Origin: Paragordius varius
Taxonomy: Eukaryota; Nematomorpha
Assembly: GCA_964247055.1 (NCBI GenBank)
Contig: OZ176051.1
Location: forward strand, 14,508,001 to 14,572,000
Direction: 5' to 3'
Length of the DNA stretch: 64,000 bases
The position numbers were made by a program, and so were the translations under genes. Positions 10,868-22,563 of the stretch are shown here, piece by piece. The notes below the pieces were generated by a model. The model saw only the letters and a list, made by a program, of their open reading frames with translations. It was not told the origin of the DNA and did not search any database. The first letter of the stretch is position 1. Each line of letters starts with the position of its first letter.

Positions 10868-12440
10868 CATTCGTCTTCTATTATTCCCGCGATGGCAAAA
10901 GTTTATTTGAAGCTGTTTGACGAAAAGGATTTTTACCAATATGTAAGAATGCTGCTGTAAAAAACATGACGATAAGCGATATTGCAAGCGTTATTTCTCG
11001 CCTACACAGGTATGTCAGTTAGGAAACATTACCTGCCGGACATCATAAAAGCCGGTTAGATTTACAAGTCAAACAAGACAAAAATCTTCCGGTATTAACT
11101 TCATTTTATCGTAATTATAATGAAATGTTTACGAAGTTCCCAATACGGATCAAAACGGAGTTGAAAAATGCAATTTCAAGCTTGACGTGGTTTAAAAAAT
11201 GCGCGCTTTATTTACAGGCCCAGAGCTTATAATTAGACCTGTTCACTAGATTCCCTCCACGTGGGAAAGCGAACCCGTACCCTTAAAACAGCTGTACACA
11301 TTGCCCTCAACTACGAAAGGGCGCATCGATTGACAAAGACAACAGAACAAGTGTCGGTATTGCGGCTTAAATCATGCAACCGGCAGATGTCAAGCGTGGG
11401 GTAAGCATTGTTACAAATTCCAGAGCTTGAATCACTTCCTACTGTATTGTAAAGGAAAATGATCATAAACATTCAACTTACACAAATGTAGAACCACCCC
11501 CAAAAGAGTAATAATAAATGATCAAAATCAATACGCTTGATTCCGAATAATAGATTCTAAAGCTTGGTGAACGAATTGGTGAGCCAAGGTTGCATAAACA
11601 AGACAAGAACTATGTGGCCATGGTGGACAAAGGTTCAATACCATGTGCTAAAACTATGGTCAGGGTGCAATTAGATGGTAAAACAAAACCTCTGGTGTGC
11701 ATGGGGGTGGTCGATAGGGCCCCAGCTTGGTTGAGATTGGTCACGAGAACGAATGTCATGAAACAGATGCGAATTGCAAAAGTTTTAAGAATACTATATA
11801 CCATTTTGTATTACATATTTACTTTAAAAATTAATTAAATGTTTTTGATTATTTTTTTATGTTAACTATAAACTATTTTAGAATAAATAAAGTAAAGGTA
11901 GTTGATATTCAAATACCATTGTTTGGTTTTGAGCAGTTTTGAATTGTTTGAGGGTGAATTTGGTGTGCATAGTATATTTGAGAGACGTACTTGTTTGTGA
12001 TAAGCTAGGTTGTTATACCCTACCCCTATAAAACAAATTTTAAAAAATCCATAGCCAAAATTTTGAATTGTCTTGCAATCCTAAATCAATTTAATGACTG
12101 TTAGAAGCTTAGATAAGTAGGATAGTAGACCCAACGATAAAACAATTAACTTCAGCACCTTTGTTGTTTGTATAACAAAATCAAACGGCGTGTTATTATG
12201 TGCGGATTATCGTATCACAATCTCTAGCACATGACAACTACATAGTTTTAAAAATGATTGGAGTCATTCAATAAAATATTTTTTAAAAATCCCTATTTAC
12301 AAATGCCATTTGACTAAGGATGTCAAAAATTACTATAACAACACCCCTCACCCTTTCAAGGGATTAAATTATAAGGATTATCCCGAAGCAGTTTGTGTTC
12401 ACGCCATTTTAATACCAAAGACATACCGAAGTGAGCATAA
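10868..12440 (+). mobile_element. Ty3/mdg4-type LTR retrotransposon fossil
   Basis: Reading along the plus strand there are gag-like pieces, a CCHC zinc-knuckle region (about 11,355-11,460), and further on a reverse-transcriptase-like piece (about 12,150-12,240). It is broken throughout and old, with many breaks. No terminal repeats could be paired. A MITE-C fragment has landed in it at about 11.9 kb. Confidence 0.6.
11915..11990. mobile_element. MITE-C half copy
   Basis: 'gaattgtttgagggtgaatt' followed by a degraded terminus. It lies inside the Ty3 fossil. Confidence 0.4.
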
Positions 12441-12546
12441 ATAGAACTTAAGGGTATATTAAGGAAAGCAAATTAAAACTTTTTCAACCGTCGGTAAGTT
12501 ATTTAAAATATGTTTATTCAGCAACGGCATCTAACTAGCCGCTATC

Positions 12547-12692
12547 AGTAATTTATTGTTTTGTTTTCTTCGCAGGGGAGTTTTCATGGGCAGATAATTG
12601 GCTGCTTTGACATAGTCATTCTAAATATCTCGTTAAAATATCATACATCTAAAAACCCAGGTTTAGCATTACTAATTGATAACTGTCAGCAA
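12547..12692 (+). repeat. Interspersed repeat, copy 1 (partner 25,743-25,896)
   Basis: It starts 'agtaatttattgttttgttt', includes 'gctttgacatagtcattcta' and ends in 'gcattactaattgataactg'. The same 150-base run, same orientation, lies at 25.74 kb. It could be a terminal-repeat remnant, or the far edge of the 8.4/22.2 kb segmental duplication. Confidence 0.6.
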
Positions 12693-12917
12693 AAAGTGTG
12701 CAGATGAATTCAATAATACCCATTTAGTTTATCTCTGACATTAAATTAAAAACACACACAGTAAAGTCCGCCAAAAGGTATCGTTAATCATTTCGAATTT
12801 TGTGCCTGAAAAAAAAAACATTTTCAGAACCCATCACCAATACAAGAAAAAAACTGTTAAAAATTATTATTTATCTGCTTTATCGATTAAAACATGTGAA
12901 ACATGGTATTGAAAGAT

Positions 12918-13197
12918 TACAGTAAAAATTTAAATTATACGGAAACCTAAAAATACATAGACAAATTTTTTTTCCAAAAGACAAGCATACTTTTTTAACC
13001 TTCATTTTTAAAAATATAACTCATTGTTTTAAATTGTAAAGTAAAAATTATTGGTGACACAATCAATTATATATTTTATAATAATTATATATATATATGG
13101 GAAAAATTAAGATTTATAAAAGTATGGTTATCTTTAAAAAAAAATATTTGTCCTTATATTTTTACTTTTTGTTCGTATAATTTCAGTTTTTACTGTA
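12918..13197. mobile_element. MITE-A copy nested in the mariner relic
   Basis: Complete, with TA-CAGTAAAAATTTAAATTATA at the left and TTTTTACTG-TA at the right. It interrupts mariner sequence, so it is younger than that insertion. Confidence 0.85.
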
Positions 13198-13613
13198 TAA
13201 GTTTTGACTACAATGAAAAGGAGCGGGGAGATGTAACTGCGACGACGATGAAGTTCAAGAGTTATTGGGTGAAAACTTATCTCAAACACAACGGCAAGGG
13301 ACTAAAGCATTAATGTTCAGAAAAATTATCAGTAGAGATATACAACAAATGGGAAAACCATCAAACTCGATAAGTTGGATCCCACACAATTGGAATGAAA
13401 ACGTGAAATTAAAATCTCAAAGTTGACTTGTGTGAAATGCTCCTTTAATGTCAAGAAAGAAAATTATTTTTGCATCGATATGGGCAGGATATGACTGACC
13501 TTAATTTGCAAATCCAAAATCGTAACTTTTATTTTAACAAGCTTATCCATGAACACCAAGATAAAAGACCATCCTTTGTGCCTGGTGTGATGAAAACCAT
13601 ATTGTGTATTTCA

Positions 13614-13916
13614 TTAAAACTTGAAATTATACGGACAAAACGTAAACATATAAAGACAAATATTTGTATCTAAACGACAAGCATTCTTTTAAATAAAACT
13701 TTAATTTTATGAATATAAGCTATTTAGTTACAACCGTAAAAACATAGAATTGATTATGTTAGTTTTATATATCTCTTCTCTATTTTATACTTTGCCGTTA
13801 ACAACAATCAATTTTATGGACATAAAAACAGATTTAAAAAGTATGATTGTCTTTTGGAAAAAACATTTGTTTTTATATTTTTACGTTTTGTCCGTACAAT
13901 TGTAATATTTAGTGTA
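13614..13916. mobile_element. MITE-A copy nested in the mariner relic (second)
   Basis: Arms 'tatacggacaaaacgtaaac' and 'ttacgttttgtccgtacaat' flank a 300-base foldback. The ORF at 13,470-13,673 runs from mariner into this MITE and is not a gene. Confidence 0.8.
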
Positions 13917-14941
13917 TAAATTTTTGGAGCCATGTGAAACCTTTAATATACGCAATACTACAACTAATAATTAATAAACCATGCTACTTATATCGATCCG
14001 GAATAGGCCATTAGTTGTATGAAAAGCCAATGACAGACACCTAAACTATAAGGAAAATTTCTACGATCGCCCTCTCCTGGCCTGACGCCATCTAACTAAT
14101 ACCTCTCCGCATCAGCCGAGCTTATAGAGCAATACTTAACTAATATTGAAGGACAAAGGATAGCTTAACAAAGGGTTTGCCGCAAGAAATAATCAGTTTA
14201 TTTCGGTATGACATTTATATGCTACCTAAGAGACAGGTACTATGTGGAAGTTGATGGATATTTTTTTAAATAAACTAAATAATTGAGTTCCTCTCAAAAT
14301 TACATGTTGCTTCCCCCAAAACAAGTAAAACTTATGACCAGGCTGTCTGGTCCCAGTTCGGAATATAAGCTTTAAATATTGTTTAACCACTCATAAATTT
14401 AGTTATTCACGGAAAACGAATCCATAAATACTTTAAAACAAGACAATTTTTTGAATTGTTTAACCATAATTCTCAGTTTTTACATTTAGTCATCAATTTT
14501 TACTGTATGCTAGACAGAATTTTGAATTTTTACGTTTAAGTTATATAACAACACCCCTTATTTTTATAAAATACATTAAAATTTGAATATAGTAAGCTAA
14601 AAGACTAAAATAATAAATAAAATAGTGAAACATAATATTTTCCAAAAAAGCGTAATGTTAATTGAAATAAGAAAAAGTTTATTTAAATCATAATTTAATA
14701 ATTTTTTGAGAAGCGATTATATATCAATTTTAAATGATGATGGGCCCACATAGACCTTGGTAATTTAATATGCGTAATCATTTATAACTTATAATAATTA
14801 AAACAAGTATAATATTTCAGCGATATTGATACCTGTCTTTGTCTTGATATTTTTAACATCAAATTTTTTAATGTAAATCCTAATGTCATTTAACAATTTT
14901 TTTAACATATCAAAAATAGTCCTTAACCCATTTGAAAATGC

Positions 14942-14949
14942 TATAAAAG
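14942..14949 (+). promoter_or_regulatory. TATA box of the left secreted-protein gene
   Basis: TATAAAAG within 'ctataaaagggggtgctttc' lies 72 bases before the start codon. The right-arm copy has CTATAGAAGGG at the same place, and the candidate gene at 49.1 kb also has CTATAAAAG. Confidence 0.65.
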
Positions 14950-15177
14950 GGGGTGCTTTCAAATCTAATTTTATACTTGTCTATTTTATTCATCCAATCC
15001 TACTTTATAAATCATGAATTCTATTTGTGCCATTGTATGCCTGTTTCTGATAATGCAAATGCCCATGGTTAAGGTCAGCTTTTTATATATTTTTTTATAA
15101 AAAAATTGATAAGATTTGTAGTACATTTAATGAACATATATACTCCTCGGTAGGCTTAATGTATACAAACTAAAATA

Positions 15178-15410
15178 ATTCAGATGCAGAAAATTGTAAG
15201 GACAAAAAGACAAAATTTTTTTTTAAAAGGCAACCAATTTTTTTTAAAATTAATTTATCGATTTTTGTTACCAATTAACATAATATTTTATCCTCTGTGA
15301 TTATTAGCAAAAATCACTTTAATCAAGATTAAAAGTATGGTTGTCTTTAGAAAAAAATATTTGTTTGTATAGATTTACATTGTGTCCGTATAATTAATCA
15401 TTTACCGAAA
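15178..15410. mobile_element. Eroded MITE-A in intron 1 of the left secreted-protein gene
   Basis: Left 'aaggacaaaaagacaaaatt', right 'acattgtgtccgtataatta'. Absent from the right-arm intron. Confidence 0.6.
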
Positions 15411-15549
15411 TTAGTCAATCAGATGTTAAAAAATAAATTTTGATTCTACATAAATTTACAATTTAAAATAATATAATTGAGTTTGTTACCAATTTACAGA
15501 TCTATAATGCCCTCATGTATTAATATGCTTAGAAAAATTTCGTGGTGTG

Positions 15550-15826
15550 TTGAATATACCCTAAAAATTGAAATTATACGTACAAAACCTAAAAATATAA
15601 AGACAAATATTTTTCTCACAACCATACTTTATAAATCATGATTCATATTAATATAATTCATTGTTTTAAATTGTAAAGTATAAAATTGGTATGTATAATG
15701 GTTACACAATCAATTCTATATTTTACAATTAATATTATATAATTTACATAGGTTTAAAAAAGTATGGTTGTCTTGAAAAAAATATCTATCCTTATATCCT
15801 TTTGTCCGCATAAGTTTTTGCTGTAA
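15550..15826. mobile_element. MITE-A in intron 1 of the left secreted-protein gene
   Basis: Left arm 'ttgaaattatacgtacaaaa', right arm 'tccttttgtccgcataagtt' ending GCTGTA. Absent from the right arm, so probably inserted after the duplication. Confidence 0.75.
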
Positions 15827-15879
15827 ATATACATTTTTCACAAAAATTATCCTAATAAATTATAATATATCAGATAGGT

Positions 15880-16235
15880 TAATGTAGGAGTATTATGGTG
15901 CTTTTATTTTGGCTATTACGTGTGCTTTAAAAAAATCATTTACATTTTTATATTGGAAAATGGCAAAATTTGCGCACATTTTGTTAAAAGAGTTTTTGGT
16001 AAAAAATAAATGCTTTATTCCAAAAATATCATTAAAATATATTAACTATATATATGCCAACAATACTCTTATAAAATTTAGAAATTTAGGCGTGAGCTTT
16101 TTTGTCCTTCTAAAATGGGCTAATTTCCATAAAATATTAATATAAGATGGCGAAGTTGCGCAATAAAAATTTTAATTTATGCTAAATTTTATCAACAAAA
16201 AAATTTATTCCGAAAAATGGATGTTTCGCTGAAAA
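15880..16235. repeat. MITE-B repeat copy
   Basis: It begins near 'attatggtgcttttattttg', then 'aaaatggcaaaatttgcgca', and returns with 'ccttctaaaatgggctaatt'. The ORF over it (15,909-16,145) has no protein-like features. Confidence 0.45.
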
Positions 16236-16239
16236 AGTT

Positions 16240-16490
16240 ACATTTAAAACTGGAATTAAACGTACAAAACTTAAAAATATAAAGAATTTTTTCATAAGAC
16301 AACCATACTTTTTAAAACATTAATTTTGATATATAAAATATTTAAACATTGTAAACTACATAATTGATTGGGCTATTTGCACTTTAAAACAATTATATTT
16401 TAAAAATCAAGATTCAATATAGTTGCCTTCTAAAAAATATTTGTCTTTATATTTAAACGTTTTGTCCGTATAATCTCAATTTTTACTGTA
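16240..16490. mobile_element. MITE-A in intron 1 of the left secreted-protein gene
   Basis: 'aaacgtacaaaacttaaaaa' on the left and 'acgttttgtccgtataatct' on the right, ending TTTTTACTGTA. Confidence 0.75.
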
Positions 16491-16499
16491 ATTTATAAC

Positions 16500-17180
16500 A
16501 TTCTGTTTGAATACTTCATATTATTTTGAAGCGTAACTCGAAATGGTATAGAAACGCTTTAAGGTATTACAAAAACATTTTATTTTATTATTTGATGACA
16601 CTGAACATTTCTATCACCTCAGAATTTTAATTAATCTTAAAATTAATAGTAATTAAAAGTTTAAAAAACTCCTCAATATTTAACAGCAAACAACATTTAT
16701 GTTAAAATTCTAGGTAGTAGAAATCAGCATTAAACTATACAGTCACTTTAAAACAGTATGCACGCTTCAACAAAATTTTGTTATAAAACCAAATTTTTAA
16801 AAATATCCATTATACATTTGTATTTTAATTTTTGGCAAATATTTAATATTTTTAGTTCGATTTTTTGGCATTTATGTGTGAAGTAGCCCATTTTAAAATG
16901 CAGAAAAATTTGGGACTTTTCTAAACATTGCTTTTTATATGTGGTCTATTATATATTTTAGTGTATATTTAGCTTTCCTTAAAAAAATCATAGAATATAA
17001 TCAAATTTTGCCATGAAGAACTAATCACGAAATTGTAAATACTCTCTTTAAATCAATCACAAAAACCAAAAGTACCTGATAAACCTTATACATTTTCCTC
17101 ACACAATATATTATATCACACATTATGATGGTATTTTTTATCTTTCGTAATTTTGGACGCAGTGTATATAGCTAAAATTG
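16500..17180. repeat. MITE-B-like foldback region
   Basis: 'acatttctatcacctcagaa' and a rough inverted partner ('aaaattctaggtagtagaaa') enclose AT-rich DNA. Beyond lie 'gtagcccattttaaaatgca' and 'ttggacgcagtgtatatagc', shared with other MITE-B fragments. No coding sequence. Confidence 0.35.
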
Positions 17181-17691
17181 CTCAATGGAAAACACACACT
17201 ATTGAATTATATTCTGAAACAAAATAATTTTTGAAAGATTAACCAAAATATTATGGCCTATAATGAATTTTAATTTTCCTTTCTTGGTTAAATTGGTAGG
17301 TCAATGTATGGTTACCCTAAATGGAACAGAAATAATGATGCCCGCCGCCGTAAGTCGTATAGTGAGGGGCGACGCCGCTCAGTTCCTTCTAATTAATGCT
17401 GTTGGAGGGGATTGTTCAGCTAATTTTAATGTCTACACTTATAATGGTTGCACCATGAGTACATTTTACATTTTTTATCTTTTATTTATATATTTTTCAC
17501 TAAAATAGCGTCGTTAATTAAAAAAAACATTGCCATTTCATTACATAAGACAGATAGGATTTAAAGGAATACGAAAATTGGGAAAGGTTTAACTACCATT
17601 TAATCACTAAAATAATCTTCTACTTAATAATAAATACATCATCGATATTTTACCCATACATTTTCATTTGTAAAGACTTTTTTTGCAAAAT

Positions 17692-17955
17692 AAACCATTT
17701 ACAATTCAAATTCCTAAAAATAAATTTGTTTTAGGGCTAATATAAGTCATCATTTATAAGGTGCATATTATTTTTTCAGTATATATATAATTTTTAACGT
17801 AATTTCATTTTTTGAAAATATGAAAAAGTATAAATAATTTATTTAAAAAAACATAATATATTTTAGGGTGGATGTGAATTGTTCAAGGATGAATTAGAAT
17901 TGTTCAAGGATGAATTTCTATTGTTTAAGCGTGAATTTGAACTGTAAATGTATAT
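17692..17955. mobile_element. MITE-C in intron 2 of the left secreted-protein gene
   Basis: Left 'aaaccatttacaattcaaat', right three tandem units of 'ggatgaatt..aattgttcaa' type and a degraded TGTAAATG end. The right arm has the matching insertion at 32,277-32,563, so it predates the duplication. Confidence 0.8.
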
Positions 17956-18063
17956 AACTGTCAATAAATATATATATTTGACAATTTATAGCAAAATACG
18001 TTTGAAGCCGTTTATACTTATGGCTTTTTGAGAATTGGTTGGTTAAATCCGTTATATTTCCGA

Positions 18064-18082
18064 TATATATATATATATATAT
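18064..18082. repeat. (TA)n run directly before the exon 3 acceptor
   Basis: A TA microsatellite replaces the usual pyrimidine tract, ending 'tatttag' at the exon 3 boundary. The right-arm gene has the same arrangement. Confidence 0.7.
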
Positions 18083-18384
18083 TTAGGTGTGACAATTGGC
18101 GGGAGGACATTGACTGTTACGGATGGAGTTATAACACAAGATCCTGCAGGTCCAGTACCTGCGATTGTGGTCAATGCAAGAGCGACTTTAGGCGAGAATC
18201 AAGGAAGTCGAATTGTTAACTACGCCATAGGTCCTCTTCCCGACGGTGAGACGGCCACTTTAGCGGTATAATTTTATATCCTACGTATTAAGTTTCTTCT
18301 GACTTTAATTATAAAAACTAAATGTTTATGTATAAACGAACATTTTCAATATGAATACAGACCTAAATAATTTCTGTAAAATAT

Positions 18385-18485
18385 ATGGCATTGATAATAG
18401 GGCGCCAGACTCTTATATTATGTTGAGTACAGGATAACTTCGAAACTATTAAATTTTTGCATTATTGTCAGCGCTGGGCGGCGTG
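18385..18485 (+). mobile_element. tRNA-derived SINE, degraded copy
   Basis: It contains an A-box-like 'tggcattgataatagggc', a middle 'ccagactcttatatt' and a B-box-like 'aacttcgaaac', followed by 'attgtcagcgctgggcggcg'. It matches the better copy at 36.4-36.6 kb and the complement of 31.6-31.8 kb. Confidence 0.55.
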
Positions 18486-18779
18486 ATTAAATAATTCAAA
18501 AGTTGTTACCAAAAGGAAAAAAATATATAATTGAGTGTTACCGTTATACAGTCAATTCCTAATTTACGAGTACGAAAGAATATTATGAAACAATCAAGAT
18601 TTAAAAAAACAGAATTGTTACAAACAAATATTATATTTTTGACTTATTATAATTTCTAAAAGTAAAATACGATAATATAAAACCAACCATATTTTAAAAT
18701 TTATCGTTTTGGATAGAATAATAATACCAAGTTAAGTCATTATACCGATTTAACTAAGTAAAGACGTCATCGAAAAGTA

Positions 18780-19400
18780 CGCAGACAGATTTGATACAGA
18801 CCCCCATTTTATAAATCTGACAATAAGCCAATCATACACAAGTTGATTCGCCAAAAACAACAGTGTTTTTATTATCATTCACTCATCAGGTAATTTTATG
18901 TCTGAAAAAATTTGCGGCACACACTAATATAAGAACTATAGGAAATTATCGTATGGTTAACAAGGTTTTTGATTAGCATTGTGACACATGGTTTTGCAGT
19001 AATAGAAGTTGGGATTTCCCTCGAAACAGTGATGGTCCTTTTAAAAATCATACAACTGCGAGGAGACTAAAGTGCAAATATAGGACTCAATCACAAAGTA
19101 TTTATCAAAAAATGTCTACGAAAATCAGAGTGCTCAGTATATGAATTTCACACATAAACATCAAATCGAATATCGTGAAGGCGTTTTAACGTCACGCAAA
19201 ATAATCAGTTTAGTCACAAATGTGTGAGATGGGTGATTGCTTTAAAATTAGCGGATCCTGCCTTGCCAAGACCTTTGTTGTCAAATCACCGTGAAACCAG
19301 ATATGCCTGTGTCTAGCGGGACATGAACGATATTGTGCATTATAGGCTTCGAAACCCCAGGGAAACAGTTAATACACATCTCTATCGTCATTAAATTAAT
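18780..19400 (+). mobile_element. mariner transposon relic (5' part)
   Basis: The order of blocks ('acacaagttgattcgccaaa', 'ttttatgtctgaaaaaattt', 'cgaggagactaaagtgc', 'tgtgtgagatgggtgattgc') repeats in the relics at 30.4-31.1, 35.3-36.1 and 42.6-43.3 kb, where mariner transposase is readable. No frame is open for long here. Confidence 0.5.
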
Positions 19401-19429
19401 TTCTACTGTTTATTCAGCAAAAAAGGCCT

Positions 19430-19990
19430 GATGGCCAAAATACATGACAAAGTAATTGAATCTTCAACTCCTGACATCAGAAAGAGAATAGATTGGATAG
19501 AAAAGCGATGACCAAATTAATAAAGATTTGGAAAAGCAAAAGCGTAGCAGTCGAAACTAAAAAAAGAATACTCTACTGTTTTATTCTGGTTGTGAGAACT
19601 CTCAGAAAAAGAGACAATGAAAGATATATGGCTTTCGAAAGGAGCTGCTGGAGTAGAATGCTGAGATATACCTGGAAGGATAAAAGTGGAATAACTACCG
19701 AAATAAATCCCGAAACAAACATCCTGGAGATAATTCTAAAAAAACGTTAACATATTTTGGTAATGTAATGCGATGGAATTCTTTAGAGAAAGACACGTTT
19801 AGGCAGGTGGAAGGAAAAAGGAAACGAGGCCGACAACAGATTTGGTGATTGGATATGATTAAAGAGTAGATCAAAATAACATTGAACGATCTCAATATAG
19901 CGGTAAAAGATAAAAGGAAGTGGTAAGCAATAGTAGAAACTATATCCAAAAATCGTTTACAACTTTGAAATAACCAACCAACCATATTAA
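19430..19990 (+). pseudogene. 5'-truncated RTE-type LINE copy
   Basis: It corresponds to the last ~190 codons of the LINE at 45.8-48.7 kb: 'tcaactcctgacatcagaaa', then MTKLIKIWKSKSVAVETKKR, LRKRDNERYMAFERSCW and YTWKDK. Stops and small deletions break the frame. The 3' tail 'aaccaaccaacca' marks the element end. The same copy lies inverted at 29,815-30,425, so it inserted before the duplication. Confidence 0.8.
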
Positions 19991-20045
19991 TAAATATAAA
20001 AACTAAGAAAACTAAAGAAATGATTATACTGATAAGAAAAACTTA

Positions 20046-20325
20046 AATCCACTATCAAATTCACCCCAAACAATGCATGACCCTTGAACAATTCAAATTC
20101 ACCCTTAAATTATATTTTTCTAGCTGATTCATCATTAATATCAAATATATGTTTATGGCATATATTATTTTTTCGGTATTAGTATTAATTTTAACAAAAA
20201 CCATTTTTTTAAAAATATTGAAAAAAAAGTAATATTTAATGATAAAAAACACATAATATATGTCAGGGTGATTAAATTGTTAGAGGTGAATTGGAAAGGT
20301 CCAATGGTAAATTTGGATAAATGGT
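20046..20325. mobile_element. MITE-C copy in the left arm
   Basis: 'cccttgaacaattcaaattc' at the left and 'ttgttagaggtgaattggaa' at the right. Matched by 29,500-29,757 in the right arm. Confidence 0.7.
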
Positions 20326-20829
20326 ATGCATTTTTTTTCAAGTCATTATATAACTTTAATTATGACTGATTTAATATCGTAAGGCATAGTAATCGATACA
20401 AAGATATATAAAAAGTTAGAGATTTTTTAAAAATATTTGTGCCTTAGTTTTTGAATTTTGACTGTAAGTTTTCCTTTTTTTACTGTATTTTGATAATAAC
20501 TCTATACAATTCAATTTATATTATTTTCAATTTAGCTAACACTATGTGACGGGAGGCAATCTGTGGTTATTTATGTTTCTTAAAAGGAAGACATCGCAAA
20601 CCTTTTAACCTATAACGCTTATAGCATATGATTATAATTTTGTAGATTTGAACCGTTTTAATAAATTATACATTATTCAATTTATTATATCTATTGAGAT
20701 CGCGTGGATTTGTAAATAGTCAAAATGATGAGAAACATTTACAGAATTATTAATTACAACATATTCACTATTTTTTAAATCGTGGGGCATAAAAAACATC
20801 GTAATGTATTAGGATTTAAAATAAATGTA

Positions 20830-21030
20830 ATGATTTTCATGGTGCTTTTGGATTTTTAATTTTAATTGGTCCTACGGAAAAGTCGCAAAATCCCCGCACG
20901 TTATGTTTGAGAAAAAATTTTTTGAATACAATACTTTTTTCTAAAAATATAATTAGAGTGTTCAATAAACTCTAAGTAACTTGTACCAATTCTTCATATA
21001 TATTTTCGTTTCATAACCGGAATTTATTCA
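20830..21030. repeat. MITE-B-like fragment, left arm
   Basis: 'tttcatggtgcttttggatt' and 'aagtcgcaaaatccccgcac'. The complement lies at 28.85-28.99 kb. Confidence 0.4.
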
Positions 21031-21113
21031 ATTCGAAAACAAAAATAACATTTAAATCAGAGATAGAAATGATGTTTATATAATATATTGGCGTTTTTTT
21101 CGATTCCGTACTA

Positions 21114-21396
21114 TAGTAAAAACTGAATTTATACGACATAAAAGTATAAAGACAAATGTTTTTTTAAAAAAGACAACCATACTTTTTGTAACCTAATTAT
21201 TTTATATATAACTTATTGTTTTAAACTAAGTATGAATCCAGGTGTTTATTGGTAACACAATCTATTATATAATTTGTAGTATAAAACATTCAATATATAA
21301 AAAAAATTCAAGATTTAAAAGGATGGATCTTTTAGAAAAATAAATTTGCCTTTATATTTTCACGTTTTGTCCGTATAATTTTAATTTTAACTGTAA
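21114..21396. mobile_element. MITE-A at the inner end of the left arm
   Basis: Termini 'tagtaaaaactgaatttata' and 'ccgtataattttaattttaa' ending CTGTA. The flank 'cacaataacatgaagtacta' is repeated inverted at 28.04 kb beside the partner MITE-A (28,072-28,367). Confidence 0.75.
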
Positions 21397-21942
21397 TACA
21401 CAATAACATGAAGTACTATTCTGTTATAGTAAGCGGGACTCTCACAACCACTTGAATACATTAAAACCTCACTAAGTTTGGAAAAAATCATTATAATTAT
21501 AATTTTAACCATTTAATTATGTCATACTGTCTACATTTTTCTTTTAGATATTTCTATTTATTATATGTTGATGCATCCCTAAAAAGATCTAACTTTCAAA
21601 TAATTTCAAATTTGATAAATTAATTAATTTTAACAAGATTTTCGTCAGTTATCTTCTTTTGAATCAAAGCACATTAATTGAATTGTCTTGAATGGAAAAT
21701 ACATAAAAATATGTTAAAGCTATAAGCACCGAATTAAATCCATCTTCTTCCAGGGATCTAAAAAATATATTGATATTATCCCCATTTGTCATCGTCAAAC
21801 TTATTTTACATTTTTTTAAAATAAATATTTCCTGCCTCAAAACAAAAAAATAAAATCTGCCTAATTACATTAATGCATCATCAAAGTAATCTTAACTCAA
21901 CAATGAGAAAATTATGGATTTTCCCACGGTTGTACAAATTTA

Positions 21943-22203
21943 TATGGACCAAATTAAAAAATATAGAGATAATCTTTTTTTAAAAAGACAACCATACTTT
22001 TTTAATCCTTAATATCCTAAAAACATTCAATTACAAACGTATAATACTTAATGTGTTACCAATCTACATTTCTATATTATACTTTGTAGTAACAATGGGT
22101 TATCTTTAAAAAAAATATATATTAAAAAAGTATGTTTGTCTTTTTGAAATATATTTGTCTTTATACTTCCACGTTGTCTGCATAATTTTAATTTTTACCG
22201 TAT
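21943..22203. mobile_element. Eroded MITE-A copy in the spacer
   Basis: Left 'tatatggaccaaattaaaaa', middle 'agacaaccatacttttttaa', right 'acgttgtctgcataatttta' ending TACCGTA. Confidence 0.65.
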
Positions 22204-22563
22204 TTAATAATAAAGAATATTAAAACTCAAATCACTTTTATATCAATAAGTTATGTGCAATAAAAATTAATTTTAGTATGAATTTAGGGCTATAAAACGG
22301 CACTATTAGGGCTACGGTTTTGATTAATACTGATTAGCTTTTTAATTTTTTAGCTAGTTATTTTTATGTTTTTAAAAGATGTAAATTGTCTAATAAACAG
22401 AGTTTAAAAAATAAAATACCAAAATCATATTTTCACAAAGTTATATAAAGGTTTTACACTTAATAACGCATATTATAGGTACTCACCCTTTGTAAAGGAA
22501 GGACGTGAGTTCAAGGAAGTGATTTGAGATTTAATTTTAATTTCTACTCGTGAAAGCTATATA

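Larger units (their letters stand above)
12693..14262 (+). mobile_element. mariner transposon relic, split by two MITE-A insertions
   Basis: The pieces at 12,693-12,917, 13,198-13,613 and 13,917-14,262 together follow a mariner element. The 5' part matches other relics here ('gccaaaaggtatcg', 'tttgtgcctgaaaaa'). The middle reads the transposase N-terminal and linker region (YWVKTYLKHNGKG, VDLCEMLL, LHRYGQDMTDL). The end has C-terminal features (a proline-rich stretch and YYVEVDGYFFK). Many stops and frameshifts make it non-functional. Confidence 0.65.
15014..18271 (+). pseudogene. Unrecognised secreted-protein gene, left-arm copy, probably decayed
   Basis: Three exons: 15,014-15,073 (signal peptide MNSICAIVCLFLIMQMPMVK), 17,300-17,458 and 18,087-18,271. 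Exon 2 reads QCMVTLNGTEI, a SRIVRGD segment and NVYTYNGCTM. Exon 3 reads SVTIGGRTLTVTDGVITQDP and ends DGETATLAV, TAA. I know no family with this sequence; it looks like a small beta-rich extracellular protein of about 130 residues with paired cysteines. Compared with the right-arm copy, exon 1 is one base shorter at its end, so its phase does not match exon 2, and the exon 2 donor is GTACAT instead of GTAAGT. Either this copy is a pseudogene or the assembly has small errors. Exon 3 is open throughout here, unlike in the other copy. Intron 1 (2.2 kb) is packed with MITEs. Confidence 0.65.
14530..21450 (+). repeat. Left arm of a 20 kb inverted duplication
   Basis: It matches the complement of 28,020-34,780 along most of its length: promoter, exons 1-3 and introns of the secreted-protein gene, a MITE-C in intron 2, a tRNA-SINE, a mariner relic, a 3'-truncated LINE, a second MITE-C, and a MITE-A at the inner end. 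Several elements (three MITE-A in intron 1, for example) are in this arm only. Confidence 0.85.

Noticed and set aside
11590-11838. 82-codon plus-strand ORF
   Set aside because: Lies inside the Ty3 fossil and ends in AT-rich noise. Not a host gene.
13470-13673. 67-codon ORF
   Set aside because: Runs from a mariner remnant into a MITE-A arm.
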